Source of the DNA: Pampus argenteus
Taxonomy: Eukaryota; Chordata; Actinopteri; Scombriformes; Stromateidae
Length of the DNA stretch: 64,000 nucleotides
Assembly (NCBI GenBank): GCA_036937835.1
Contig: CM072873.1
Location: forward strand, 8,020,001-8,084,000
Reading direction: 5' to 3'
Shown here: one piece after another, positions 38,562 through 47,573 of the stretch
How the letters are laid out: each line of letters starts with the position of its first letter
Numbering within the stretch: position 1 is the first letter of the stretch
Program-made: the position numbers and the translations under genes
The notes under the pieces: model-generated
Database searches by the model: none
Told to the model about the DNA's origin: nothing
Seen by the model: only the letters and a program-made list of their open reading frames with translations

Positions 38562-41500
38562 AGAGAGACTTAAATATGCTGCTGTTCACTACTATTTTAT
38601 TTCTACTTACTATTTTAAGATAATATCTATTTTTATATTCTTTACAGAAGTGTAACGGTGGCCATAGACCTCAGGAAGAGTTAGTGGCCATATGAGGGAA
38701 TTCTATTCTTTTGATTAAGCAGAAACAATATTACTGTTTAGGAGAACAATTAAGACACAAAGTTAATTGTCTCTAAAATATATTTCTCTATGAAGAAATA
38801 TGTTATTATCCTAAAGAAAAACATTCAGTAATTCAAATGCTAACATGTATGTACACACACATACACACACATACGCAGTCACATAAACAAACACATATAC
38901 ACAAACACATGCAGATCTAAAAACATAAAAACGTGTGTGGCAATGCTTTTAGATGAGAACGCAATATTAAAAAACTTACAACACTATTACAAGTGTGCAA
39001 TATTGGAATATATTCTTAACTCAGCTGTATAACATCCAAATGACGCAAGCTTTACTAACTTTACTTCTATAAAGGTCAGTAATGATTTGTAGAAATTTCG
39101 GTTTTTGAGTTGAGCAAATGAAAACAACAAACCTTGAATAATTTGGAGGACGAAGAAGGGCTGTTTGGTAGAGTCATGTCGAAGCTGGTCATGGAGGAGC
39201 ATTCAGACTGAGGGTCCCAGTCCGAGTCAGTCCGGAAACTGCAATCTGTGGAAACACTCATCTGGTCCAAGCTCCTAGTGGAGGAGGGCAGGAAACAGAG
39301 AGAGAGAGAAAGAAGGGAGAGGAGGGGAGTGTAGTGAACGGAGAAGGGAAGAGGGGGTTCGAGAGGATGTTATGTCCTTTGCCTTTGTTTCCTCTTTCAC
39401 TGTACTGTGGGTCTGTTGTTGTGTATTCAACCGTTTATCATTAAACTTTTTTAAATTCACCGCATTTTTTTATTATTAACGTGTACCATTTTTCCAATTA
39501 CAAAGTGTTATTATTTTGTAATTGACTATGAGAGACATAAACAGACTTTAACAAGTTACCTGTGTGCAGCGTACGCATAATGTTCCTCATGAGAAATACA
39601 CAAATGAAAGCTTATAACCCAACCCCGCTGCAGTCTGGTGTGGGACGTGTTCGGGAGGCGCATTCATACTTGTTCTTAACAGCATTGACCTTTTCTAGTC
39701 TGTGTACACAGCAGACCGAACTAGCATTCACTCCTCAGCGACAAACCCCACACGGAGCAATTAGAGCGCCAACGAGGATTCTGGAGCACGTGTGAGGCAT
39801 GAGGAGGCTCATCTGTGAAGGAGGAGTACTTTTTTTATGACGGATCACGCCCAGTCTTCTTAGCAGGGAGCAGTGCAATACGATGACACAACGTCAAACA
39901 GCTGTTCCCCCCCTTATCTAAATAGATTAGCTAGATTTGCACTACAAGCGAATGCCCCACGTTCAATGTGGAGGGATAACAATAGGAAACGATGTCAACC
40001 TACTGCAGGATATCATCAAGACAGAAAAAACACAGTGAGGTTACTTTATGTTTGCAGTGAGTTGCATTCAGCCTAAACCTTATCCAGAATTATCCAACCA
40101 CAAGGGGGCAGAGGCAGACTGGTTTTCTAGGGTAGCTGGCAGAAAGTCACTTAAATAGTTGTTGTTGTTTTTTATGGTGTTTGTCTCTGTTGAAATGTGC
40201 ACTTTTAATGGTTGACCGGTGACCTGAAAAAAAATATTCTAACATGGAGATGAACACCCAAGTGCAAAATCTTCAGAGTCGGCTGAACTGTGATATGAAT
40301 GGGCCATGTCTCACCTGATACGATCCTCGGTAGCTTGATGAAACAGGTTCATCATCCGACTGTGCTTCTGGAGTTAATGAATGACGTTCAGTAGCACAGG
40401 GGTTGTGAGGTTATGATGAAATATCATGATTCAAATTTGAATACACCTGCTCCACCTTGTTTACTCCAACATTTAGACCTTTTTCCGTCTCAACCCCCCT
40501 CCGGGAGACGCACATGGACTTGTTGAGTTTCAATTGACAGCGGCCATATGGCAATTATAATTACACCAGACTCTGATTGCGCTGATACATGCATTCACCT
40601 ACACATGCTGTGAATATACATGTTTCAGCAAAGGTTTTGCTGGATTAATACTGCTGCAACTGATGCTGGCACCACTGTAAAAGTAGACAGACATGTATTA
40701 CAGCAGCAGACTGTAGTTTTTACACACATATTTTATTACTGAGCCCTTCTTGCAACTAGTCTACACAGTCTTGAATGAGGAAACATAATCAGTCCCAAGA
40801 TGACCGATCACAGTACTTGTGGTCTCCACATGGTGTCATAGTTGGGGGAGGTGCATGTATGATATTAGCTGTTGGTTTAAACAGTCTGGCAAAAACTCAG
40901 TTAACGAATTTTAGTCTTAGAGCACATGACCCAGCCCTAAGGCAATTGACATTTGACATAATGGTAAAAATAATTACACCGTACTGTAAACATGCTGATA
41001 CACGTACCTGCCTGTATGTATTCATATAACTACACGTATCAGAAAAAGGTTACGCTGGATCCGTAATCAGAATGGCTGACTATAGGGTTCAAGAGACATT
41101 TGATGCATGTTATCCCCTCTTTCTCCCCTTCCCCAAATTTCCCGCCACTGCTACGCTCTATCTACGGTAATAAAGGCCTTCAATGAACTTGATTCACTGC
41201 AGGTTCCCGGCCAAGTCTAACACTGATACAACAAGACTATCAACACAAACTCATCTGTCATTGTCTAGAAACACAGACGAAAATTAAACAAGCAGAGTGA
41301 GATAAGCAAACCAGTAGACCTGTGCAGGTCTACTGAATACCTTTTGAACAAGGGATGGAAGAGATTCAACTCCTGACTCATCCTCTGTTGGGTATATGAG
41401 GGGTTTATGAGTCACACAAGGCTGTTTTGAAGTTTTGAAATCAGAAAAGTAGCTGCACATACTAATCGACTTGGGCATGGTTGGACTTCTTGCCTGATGT

Positions 41501-44500
41501 AATGATGTGTTCCAAGGTCAAGTTGCTCAACGAGAAACTTGGAGCTGGCAACACAATGCAGTCAAAATTAGAGACTCATGCCCTTCAGTGCTTCTAATGT
41601 TTCACTTGGCAGTTTCATGTACAGACAACATTTAAATGCAATTATAAAACAAAAGGATTACAACAACAAAGGTGCAAAGATAAAGTTTATAAAGAAGACT
41701 CCAACGTGGCTTCCCACCATCAATCCAAAACATCTGTTGTTTGTAAGAGTGTCTGTGTGTTTGGGAGTGACTGGAACAACTGCTGCAGGTCCAAGTGTTT
41801 GCGAGATGCTGGGCGGGTCTGCAGTAAACCACTATGCTTCCACTTGGACCGATCAGCCATATGAAAGCGTGCAGTGCAAAGCCAAGCCAACATATTTGTG
41901 AATGCATTCAAGCGTTTTCCTCAACTCCAGACAAGCACGCATCTTTGGAAAAATGAAAGCCAAAATATCTCGCTGAAGATGTAATAAAAGCAATCAGTGC
42001 ATCACCTTGGGGAAAAACACACAGTTGTGCTGTTACCACGAGTACACACGGATGTAACAATGGCAGCTCATAACGCTGACATATTGACTTTGGAAGAAGA
42101 GGAGAAAACCATGTTCTGTTTCATACTTGCTTCCTCTTACTCTTATGGTTAAAGGAGACAGTTTCTGATACATCACTCATACATGGCAATACTCAAATTA
42201 TGAGGTAATAGTAAGTTCTCTATATTTGTTGATGTTTTGCCAAATTGACTCCATTAAAAGTATGCTGAATTATCCTTTAGCAGTAACTTATTTGCAGTGT
42301 AACCATAGATGTACAGACAACTATCACTTATTTCAATACTCAAGAATATTTAAAACAATGATGATTCTTATGCAAGTTGTGACATGTCTTTTCTCTATAG
42401 ACTGGAATGCATTTTTATTTGATTTATGGAGTCGTGATGAACATCAGAGATAACAACAATACCCTGAGAAAGACACACTGAATGATATCAGTGTGTTTCA
42501 TCTCTGTGTGTGTTGCAATTTGACTCTGAGTTGTAGCTCTTAGAAAGATTACCATCCTGGGGAGGCTTTTCGTTCTTTTGGTTTTGTCCTGCTGAATGTC
42601 CATGCCTATTATGGGACACTTTTTTCCCTGGCAGTAAGGGGCTTTAAGATGTAGTAATGGCAAACTATTAATACTATCAATATCATGCATGAGTTGCATT
42701 GAGTAAATAATGAACTGAACAACCTCAGCAGTTCACACAAGAGTGTAGATCATACTGTAAGGAAATAACAGATCATTATATCCAGATATACAACAAACAG
42801 GTGCACACACACACTCACACACACACACAAAACAGTTACAATTTAGTAATTTGATTATCATCACATTTTAACACTACACACACACACACAATTTCCTCTG
42901 CTCACCACGTCACCACCTCTCCACACTCCTCATATGGAGCTATTTTGATTTTTACACTCGCAGCCTGAGCAGCAAACTGTTATTGCAAAAGGATGAATGT
43001 GTTTTGATGTAGCAACAAAGTGGAGCAATGTAGACATGAGGAGTGATGTGATTCAGTCTGACTAACAATTACCTGATTGAACACGTTTGATTGACGACAA
43101 GAAACCTTTTTTTTATTTTTTTATTACTACACCTCATAAAATCAGTTTGCGATTTAACCCCTTCTTTATAAAAAGATCACGAAGGAGAGAGTTTTACATG
43201 TGCAAGACACGACTACGAGTACGACCACAAGAGCTGCAGTTTTTTTTTCTTGTTGACAAATCGGAAATAGTGCATTAGTGAAGATATCTTTCTGTTGTAT
43301 TGCACTCAGCTCTTTTCCCTTCAATTGACCTTGTGTATTGAGAGACAGACAGGAGATGTGGAGTGAGAGAGGGGGATGACATGGCAACAAAGGTCCCTGG
43401 CTGGACTCAAACTGGGAACTTTGCAGTTTACATGGTACACGTCTTCGCCACTAGGCCACCATGACGCCACATGCTGACACTACTGTTGATGGAGAAAGGG
43501 GTATCACTGCATCTATGACAGTAGATTTCTCCCTGTATGTTTACTAAGGCTGCAGCCTCGGTGCCGTTGGTGCTTTCAGAATGCTGAAACTCCAAATTGA
43601 CCACCAATGAACTCTAGTGAAGCTGGACTGGATATATGCCAATCACATAAATGTATGGTACATCACTATTAACTATATCATACAGTATGTGATACGTTAA
43701 AATCATTTAAAGTCACTTTTAGGGCTCTGGCTGGGCCGTTCAAGGACATTCACAGAGTTGTCCCTTAGCCACTCCTGCGTTGTTTTGGCTGCGTACTTCA
43801 GGTCATTGTCCTGTTAGAAGGTGAACCTTCAGCCCAGTCAGAGGTCCAGGTTTTCATTAAGATATCGCTGTACTTTGCTTCATTCAGCTGTCTCTCAACC
43901 CTGACCTTTCACCCAGTCCCAACCCACAGCATGATGCTGCCTCCACCACGTTGGGATGGTATTGGGCAGGTGTCTCGACACAACCCTGTCTCTGGCCTCT
44001 GCAGGCAGTTCCTTCAACCTCATGGCTTGGTCTTTGCTCTGATATGCATTGTTAGCTCTAAGACCCTATATAGACGGGTGTGTACCTTTCTAAATCATGT
44101 TTAATCAATTTCATTCACCACAGAGTTCATTCAAGACTCTAAGAAACATCTCAGAGTTGATCAAAGGGTCTGAATACTAATGTCAATGTTTTTTCCTGTT
44201 TAATAAATTTTCAAAAACTTCTAAAATTCAGTTTTCGCTTTGCCATTATGCTGTTTTTATTTATGCTGATTTTAGCATGAGGCTGCAACACAACACAATG
44301 TGAAAAATGTAGACGGATCTGAATACTTTCTGAATGCACTATATATATATCTGTCAACTGTATTTAATTATAAGGAGGAAGACGTATAATGACTGGGGAC
44401 CTTTGTGAACTGCACCTGTCAATCACTAAAGTGGGTGGGGCCGGAGCAGACAACAAACGTGTGACTCATTAAGCCAGATCAGAGATTAAAACCTTGAGGA

Positions 44501-45935
44501 ATTTGGTTAGTTAATAAGAGGTTTCACAGGTTGGGGTAGAACAGCATAATGTGGACTATGGACACGGCAGATACAGGATAACAAAATTTTCAAAAAGACA
44601 CATTTTAATTTACAACTCAGTTTCTGTAGAGATAACGACTATTTATAAACCTACAAAGCTGCTTCTAATCCTTCTCAACAATTAAAACACCTCACTTAAT
44701 AACTTGCTCCAGGGAGCAACATTTTTTTTCTCATTCGTCTGCACGCCCTGCTTCCTCCCAGACCCTCTGAAATATCTGCGCAGGTCCAAACACATCTAGT
44801 GCAAACAGGAGACATGTTTCCCCTTTAGTCAATAGTATTTATAGACGCCACAAAACTGAAAAAAAAAGACTTCACTGGACAAAACTGAGATCATTTCATA
44901 TTCTATTTAATTTCAGGTGTTAGGTGTTGTTAGCTAATTTTTGGCATGCTGTTTAATTAAAACAACTTTATTACATCTCCACCCTATTTTTTTTTACGAG
45001 TGGTGTTTTTATTGCGTATGTGTTATTAAGATATATATATATATAAATATATGTATATAGACATTATTTATGAGGTAAATTAGCCGCAGCTTTTCCAACT
45101 AATCTGTTCGTGGCTGCCAGGCATCATTTTCTTATTAAAATGTCATAGTCTAGTGGTGCCTGCTCCTTGTCATTTCACTGTTTTCCCCTCCCCTTTTGTG
45201 TCTTGTGTCTCGCTCTGTCTCCTGGCTAATTACTACAACCTGGTTTGGCTCTACACACCATCAAGTTCATTATCAGCAGTATGTCTATCCTGGCTAAGTC
45301 AGTTAATAGTAGTATTATAGTAGTAGTAGTATAGTAGTTAGTATTGTGTTTGTGTGTGTGTGTGTGTGTGCGTGTGTGCGTGTGTGTGTGTCAATTACTT
45401 TTGGCTGTCTGACAAGAAATGTCCCTACCAAAAGTAAAAATAAGCCTACATGACATTTCAAATGAACCATTGACAGTCAAAGGCAAGGGTGTGTTTTATT
45501 GTTTAAGAACTGTATGCAGGATGTTTTCGAGACATTTTTAAAAAAACACACAGAATTCACGGAGTATGGAACAAACATACTGAATTTATATCCTCCAAAA
45601 GTCAATCTGAATTTGATCAATCTGAGCGCTTAAACACAACATGACAGCCTTTCAGTCCACGTTATGCACACAAACCCTTTCACTGTCAAAGAACTGCCTG
45701 CGTCTCCAAATACAGGAGGATTTAGCTGCAGTAGTGACTCAGAGATTTGTTGAAAAAATATATTTTTTTTAATCCCTCAAGGTTATATTATATATATTTT
45801 TTCAAGTTACCATCCTTATCTTATGGAGTGAAACATACGACATACTGCTGATAAATTTATGTCCCAAGGATGTATCTTTTAAGTAATTTGCATTATCCTT
45901 TTTTCAATCCTTCAATATAGTGTTCAAACATAGTG

Positions 45936-45966
<31 letters not shown>

Positions 45967-47573
45967 CATCAGTATGTTTGCACAGGCAGTAGGTTCCCTG
46001 CTCCCTCAGTCAGTACGTGAAGCTTTTGTTATTGCTGTACTGGTCAAATTCCTCCAGTCACAGCCCTGGAATTTAACATAAACAGACTGTCACTTTGACA
46101 AGACGTGCCTCAAGCTAAAGCTCTGTTGCAAAGCAGTCATTTCACTTTCAAGCTATACAGTATTGTATATGCACCATAGCTATGGAATATAGGGTCTTTG
46201 CCTCAGAGGCCCAGTTGTACTGCTCAATCGTGATCAAACTAATACGAAAACATGTGATTATTATATATACACAAATACACTATTTGTGTCTCATGTCTTT
46301 GTTTTCCCACAAAACATTTCAGGAGGCTTTCTGGAGGCTTCAGGTTTCTATATTACGTTTGTACCAGTCGATTGACTTCAAACGAGTCGTGATGTGACGA
46401 ATCGTGCTCATACCTGCACGTCTGGAACTGAGATTTATAGGTAATATTTCTTCCCATCATTCTGCACAGTGTAGCTCAAACATCACAGCAATGCAACGAT
46501 AAGTAAAACACATTTCTGACCATGACGGGGTTAACAATTTATCATTTCCTGCTGAACTGTAGGAACGCACGCCAGCGCTACGATGGAACAATAATGTTTG
46601 CTGGATGTGTAAGCTTTCTAACCATGAGCTGTAAACAACTTTAAGAGATGATCATATGTCAGGGTCATACTGTATGTCAGACTGTCGTAGAGTCCCTGTG
46701 CTCCCATTATATCCACAGCGGAGTCATAAACTGTACGGCAGGTGTTGATTTGAGCATTACATGTTATGTCATGTAGTTGTGAGAATAACACAGCAGGTCA
46801 CAGGAAACAGATCTAAAATACATACTTAAATAAAAGTTCAAGAGAGAACTAGAAATATCTGGAGTAAATAAAGCAAGAGTGACTCAGAGTTGGATATTTA
46901 TGGATCCTACAGAGTTGCCCAACACAAGCACAGCCTTGCACTGTTGGCCCAAGGGTCAGAGGTCAAGTGCTTGACCCAGAATGGAGAAATTAAGTCAGTC
47001 TGCATTACTTCACCGCTTCACACTCATCCTTCACAGCTTATGAAATGTGATGGACTGGTGTTATAGGTATTGTCAGCTTCCATGAGCCTCATGAGCTTCA
47101 CTATGAATTCTCTTACATTTACATATGAGTATGTTAGTGTTAATCTGTGTCTTTAGTCTTAAGGACAACCTTAATATCCTCAAAAAAAAAGTCTAACAAG
47201 GAAAATGAATGAACTTGTTATCTTACAGCTGGCTGTTGAAGCTGTCCAGTTCACCGGAGTCAGGGAAGAACACATCTTCTCCTCCTCCTCCTCCTCCTCC
47301 TGGCCCCCTTGCTTCTTCTGTGCATTTAGATTTCTTGCGTTTCAGCCTGAACAACATCAGGCGCCTTATCTTCTTCTTTTCTTTCGGGGAAATGAGCAGA
47401 GCATCACTGGGCAGTGAGGCCATGTCTCCTGGGCTGAGAGGACCGGGGCTCGCAGGTGTTGAAGTTGTTGCTTCATCTTGGAGGGAGCTGGCTCGTTTCA
47501 GCTCCTTCTTCTCTTTATCCGCTGATTTGAGCTTAAACAAGTTCTTTACTCTAAGCGTGCTGGACTTACTCAT
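17190..47573 (-). CDS. crybg1: Beta/gamma-crystallin domain-containing protein 1 (CRYBG1/AIM1-like), 23 coding exons
   Basis: Large non-lens crystallin-superfamily protein; mammalian AIM1 associates with actin and suppresses melanoma/prostate invasion. Coding exons on the minus strand: 47573-47227, 39274-39133, 33022-31839, 30655-29601, 28854-26405, 25951-25913, 25785-25667, 25334-25175, 24932-24793, 24222-24096, 24005-23970, 23401-23253, 23115-22989, 22839-22694, 21019-20893, 20786-20757, 20631-20519, 20186-20054, 19739-19600, 18858-18735, 18554-18396, 17757-17595, 17278-17190. All 22 junctions are GT-AG and frame-consistent, giving 2432 residues. Order: basic N-terminus (1-163), disordered region (164-1726), twelve crystallin motifs (1740-2296), ricin-B-like domain (2297-2432). 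Synteny with rtn4ip1 and qrsl1 supports CRYBG1 over its paralogues. The teleost a/b copy is not resolved. Alternative internal starts, known in the family, were not identified. Confidence 0.93.
18735..25951 (-). CDS. crybg1: crybg1 beta/gamma-crystallin array (12 motifs, 15 exons)
   Basis: Six two-motif domains. First motifs: IIIHEHDQFQGEAVEL, SRIDLFAEMNG, ALLFEKPNFDGECIEV, AKLFNERDFNEVG, MLLFSEPDFQGTLVTL, IILFSKVGCRGRRVVF. Second motifs: WLLYEKPGFQGRVIAL, WLVFSDPGFEGSVGVL, WAGYQEADFEGQQYIL, WVAFENPGFSGELYIL, WVMYEGVQFTKNMYVL, WVLYEGSNYRGRQVLV. Second motifs carry the Greek-key (Y/F)xxxxFxG pattern and end in LRPI/SIQPV-type strands. Two depart from it: the fifth has VQFTK where FxG is expected, and the sixth has Tyr (NYRG). 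Micro-exons of 39, 36 and 30 nt (25951-25913, 24005-23970, 20786-20757) precede domains 1, 3 and 5 as in-frame linkers. Calcium-binding (N/D)(N/D)xx(S/T)S signatures are not obvious. Confidence 0.93.
21020..22693 (-). other. crybg1 intron between crystallin domain 4 motifs
   Basis: 1.67 kb separating the two motifs of domain 4. AT-rich, no further exon recognised. Donor GTAAGT at 22693, acceptor CTGCAG before 21019. Confidence 0.7.
25841..25898. repeat. Compound (CA)n(TA)n microsatellite
   Basis: CA repeat changing to a TA repeat in the short crybg1 intron just upstream (on the minus strand) of the exon at 25785-25667. Confidence 0.95.
26405..28854 (-). CDS. crybg1: crybg1 exon 5: giant disordered exon
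   Basis: 2450-nt uninterrupted exon encoding about 817 residues rich in Ser, Lys, Glu and Thr, with no recognised domain. Possible short motifs are SLDDFIRSINTGGMPFSLPQ, RKTSLSPPF, FDPKEFQFGLRKDSQRSRD and RLGRISILSSLLSS. These are aromatic-containing islands in an otherwise polar sequence, so they are the likely conserved parts. The exon ends TSKAK and splices to a 39-nt exon. Confidence 0.92.
28965..29525. repeat. Dispersed fish repeat with related outer ends, within a crybg1 intron
   Basis: The left end TTTGGGAAATACATTTTTTT, with TTTCTTGCCGTAAGTTAAAT and GATCGATATCACTGC, and the right part CTTTATGCTAAGCTAAGCTA, with GCACCTGCTGG and ATATGAGCGTGGTAT, match the layout of a very common teleost element. 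In typical copies the GATCGATACCACTCTCATGT junction is contiguous. Here the parts are separated by about 400 bp, so the copy is rearranged. It fills the intron between crybg1 exons 5 and 4. Confidence 0.5.
29601..30655 (-). CDS. crybg1: crybg1 exon 4: Ser/Thr/Lys/Pro-rich disordered region
   Basis: 1055-nt exon beginning LPSLQNNNNVELKEAKNE and ending SLPESPKK|G in phase 1. It contains many SP/TP dipeptides (TPSPRSK, ISPVTPKK, TSPTKT), possible proline-directed kinase sites by composition only. No domain was recognised. Confidence 0.9.
30656..31838 (-). other. crybg1 intron 3
   Basis: 1.18 kb between exons 3 and 4. It includes a dispersed-repeat fragment at 30935-31080 in inverse orientation to the one at 11135-11390. 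Nothing coding was recognised. Confidence 0.7.
30935..31080 (-). repeat. Dispersed teleost repeat fragment (GCTAACATGCT type)
   Basis: Contains GAGTCTAACGCCATGCTAGC, CTGTGAGGCTG, AAATGCTAACATGCTCACAG and AATGCTAGCATGTTGATGTT. These are words of the same abundant fish repeat as 11135-11390, in the opposite orientation. Confidence 0.5.
31839..33022 (-). CDS. crybg1: crybg1 exon 3: FxRLSKFF-type motif and disordered region
   Basis: 1184-nt exon starting NSEEKKGVFDRLSKFFHSKK. It continues with Ser/Pro-, Glu- and Ala-rich low-complexity sequence with acidic runs (EEEE) and no predicted fold. It ends in phase 2 at EVKQ. The short helix-like FDRLSKFF block next to a KKKK cluster is the only part that looks like a conserved motif. 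Confidence 0.9.
34410..34448. repeat. (TTTTTTC)n-like pyrimidine tract
   Basis: Four or so CTTTTTT units ending in a long T run. On the coding (minus) strand it is an A/G-rich tract. Confidence 0.85.
35104..35943 (-). mobile_element. Tc1/mariner-like transposon relic A, internally deleted
   Basis: Both ends carry GTGTGAA-type termini with long imperfect inverted repeats (CAAATATAACGCGAGTAAAC on the left, GTTTACTTGTGTTATCTTTG on the right). Short TA flanks are present. On the minus strand, transposase remnants include ENVRPSVNDLKLKRI, an in-frame stop, then VLQQNNDPKHSSK, which holds the second-Asp region of the DDE transposase. Much of the central transposase is deleted. Further words (GTTTGCCCCCTAAACCTAAT, GGTTGGGCCACAACTGCAAT) are characteristic of this fish Tc1 family. 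Confidence 0.85.
36298..36778. mobile_element. Tc1-like non-autonomous element with ~90-bp inverted repeats
   Basis: TTTCACATAGACTGAGATAT at 36357 and its reverse complement ending at 36776 open two matching arms. Each arm runs through GATATATCAAGTGTTTATTT and ends at AATTCAGTATCTCA. The interior retains AACACCTGCAAAGGTCTTTA and CACAATCATGAGGAAGACTG, the 5' part of a fish Tc1 transposase unit, with nearly all coding sequence gone. The outer left extension (TTTATTTCAGTAATACTATT) has no right counterpart, so the right tip is truncated where the next relic begins. Confidence 0.8.
36779..37215 (+). mobile_element. Tc1/mariner-like transposon relic B, same family as relic A, opposite strand
   Basis: The plus strand encodes ILKENVWPSVRDLKLK, followed by non-coding CCAAAATTCCTCCACAGCGC, TAGGTTTAGGGGGCAAACAC and a terminal-repeat region with TGTGTTATATTTGACTGATA. 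The 5' half of the element is absent. It is the mirror image of relic A, so the two could pair as a hairpin. Confidence 0.8.
37221..37280. repeat. Solo terminus of a GATTAAT...GCAGCCCTA repeat
   Basis: AATCAACGGATTAATTGATA followed by TAGTTGCAGCCCTAGA is the terminal segment of the same teleost family as the repeat at 6566-6905. Only one end is present, attached to Tc1 relic B. Confidence 0.55.
37610..37722 (+). mobile_element. 3' tail of a non-LTR retrotransposon (LINE) ending in (CTTGAATC)n
   Basis: GGAAACCAATTTCGCTGCAT, then GTTGCAATGACAAATAAAAT, and a short tandem tail of three CTTGAATC units. This is the typical 3' end of L2/Rex-like fish LINEs. The body is missing (5' truncation). Confidence 0.6.
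37795..38195 (+). repeat. Promoter-like dispersed module (CCAAT, TATA box, AATAAA)
   Basis: CCAAT at 38023-38027, TATAAAAA at 38050-38057 and AATAAA at 38155-38160 lie within 140 bp. The preceding GGCACAATATGCAGGGTTTT and AGCTCCCAGCCAATAACAGC resemble an abundant teleost repeat from memory. A pyrimidine microsatellite starts directly after it. It lies antisense inside crybg1 intron 2. Confidence 0.4.
38194..38241. repeat. (CT)n(GT)n microsatellite
   Basis: About sixteen CT units followed by about eight GT units. Confidence 0.95.
38523..38568. repeat. (CA)n(GA)n microsatellite
   Basis: About eighteen CA units followed by four or five GA units. Confidence 0.95.
39133..39274 (-). CDS. crybg1: crybg1 exon 2
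   Basis: 142-nt exon encoding SLDQMSVSTDCSFRTD, an Asp/Ser-rich segment, then LPNSPSSSSKLFK. The acceptor is CCACTAG|GAGC and the donor AAG|GTTTGT. It fits exon 1 (phase 2) and exon 3 (phase 0) exactly. Confidence 0.85.
40531..41062 (+). repeat. Diverged direct duplication (40531-40647 and 40942-41062)
   Basis: Both copies start CAATTGACA and share AATTACACC, ATACATG/ATACACG, TATACATG/TACACGTATCAG, then AAAGGTTxxGCTGGAT, in the same order over about 120 bp. They lie about 410 bp apart. Identity is moderate, suggesting an old duplication or two units of an unknown repeat. Confidence 0.45.
43300..43480 (-). mobile_element. tRNA-derived SINE
   Basis: On the minus strand, GGTGGCCTAGTGGCGAAGAC contains an A-box-like TGGCCTAGTGG, and AGTTTGAGTCC about 40 nt later resembles a B box. 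The body CTTTGTTGCCATGTCATCCC and CTCTCTCACTCC, then CTGTCTGTCTCTCAATAC, is that of an abundant fish SINE. It is not a functional tRNA: no acceptor stem can be formed. Confidence 0.65.
43712..44346 (-). mobile_element. Tc1-like transposon relic C, internally deleted
   Basis: GGGCTCTGGCTGGGCCGTTC, AGCCACTCCTGCGTTGTTTT, CAGGTCATTGTCCTGTTAGA and CACAGCATGATGCTGCCTCC are antisense transposase words of a well-known salmonid/teleost Tc1 family. The right end TCTGAATACTTTCTGAATGC is its terminal repeat. The left inverted repeat and the middle of the transposase are missing. Confidence 0.8.
45345..45392. repeat. (TG)n microsatellite with CG interruptions
   Basis: Twenty or so TG units interrupted by CG/TGCG steps. 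Confidence 0.9.
45937..45966. repeat. (TA)n microsatellite
   Basis: About fourteen TA units. Confidence 0.9.
47227..47573 (-). CDS. crybg1: crybg1 exon 1: basic N-terminus
   Basis: Starts MSKSSTLRVKNLFKLKSADK and contains KEKKKIRRLMLFRLKRKK, a strongly basic stretch that could act as a nuclear-localisation or membrane/actin-binding patch (inference). A poly-Gly run encoded by a GGA/GGC-rich repeat follows. The exon ends CT|GTAAG in phase 2 and joins exon 2, 8 kb away, to read FNSQLSLDQMSVSTD. Context at the ATG is CCAACATGA, a reasonable initiation site. Confidence 0.85.

Larger units (their letters stand above)
33023..39132 (-). other. crybg1 intron 2 (6.1 kb), transposon-rich
   Basis: Holds a cluster of Tc1-like relics at 35.1-37.2 kb, a LINE tail at 37.62 kb, a promoter-like module at about 38.0 kb and several microsatellites. 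No coding exon was recognised; the frames here are transposon shadows or simple sequence. Confidence 0.75.
39275..47226 (-). other. crybg1 intron 1 (8.0 kb)
   Basis: Longest intron of the gene, and the separator of exon 1 from the rest. It contains a SINE, a Tc1-like relic, several CA/TG/TA microsatellites and a diverged direct repeat at 40.5/40.9 kb. No exon with splice-compatible borders was recognised. Alternative first exons cannot be excluded. Confidence 0.75.

Noticed and set aside
43400..43465. Possible tRNA gene suggested by A- and B-box-like sequences
   Set aside because: No cloverleaf or acceptor stem can be drawn, and the flanking body matches a SINE.
45300..45400. Tandem array that might suggest a CRISPR-like or satellite structure
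   Set aside because: It is a simple TAG/TG microsatellite with no unique spacers.
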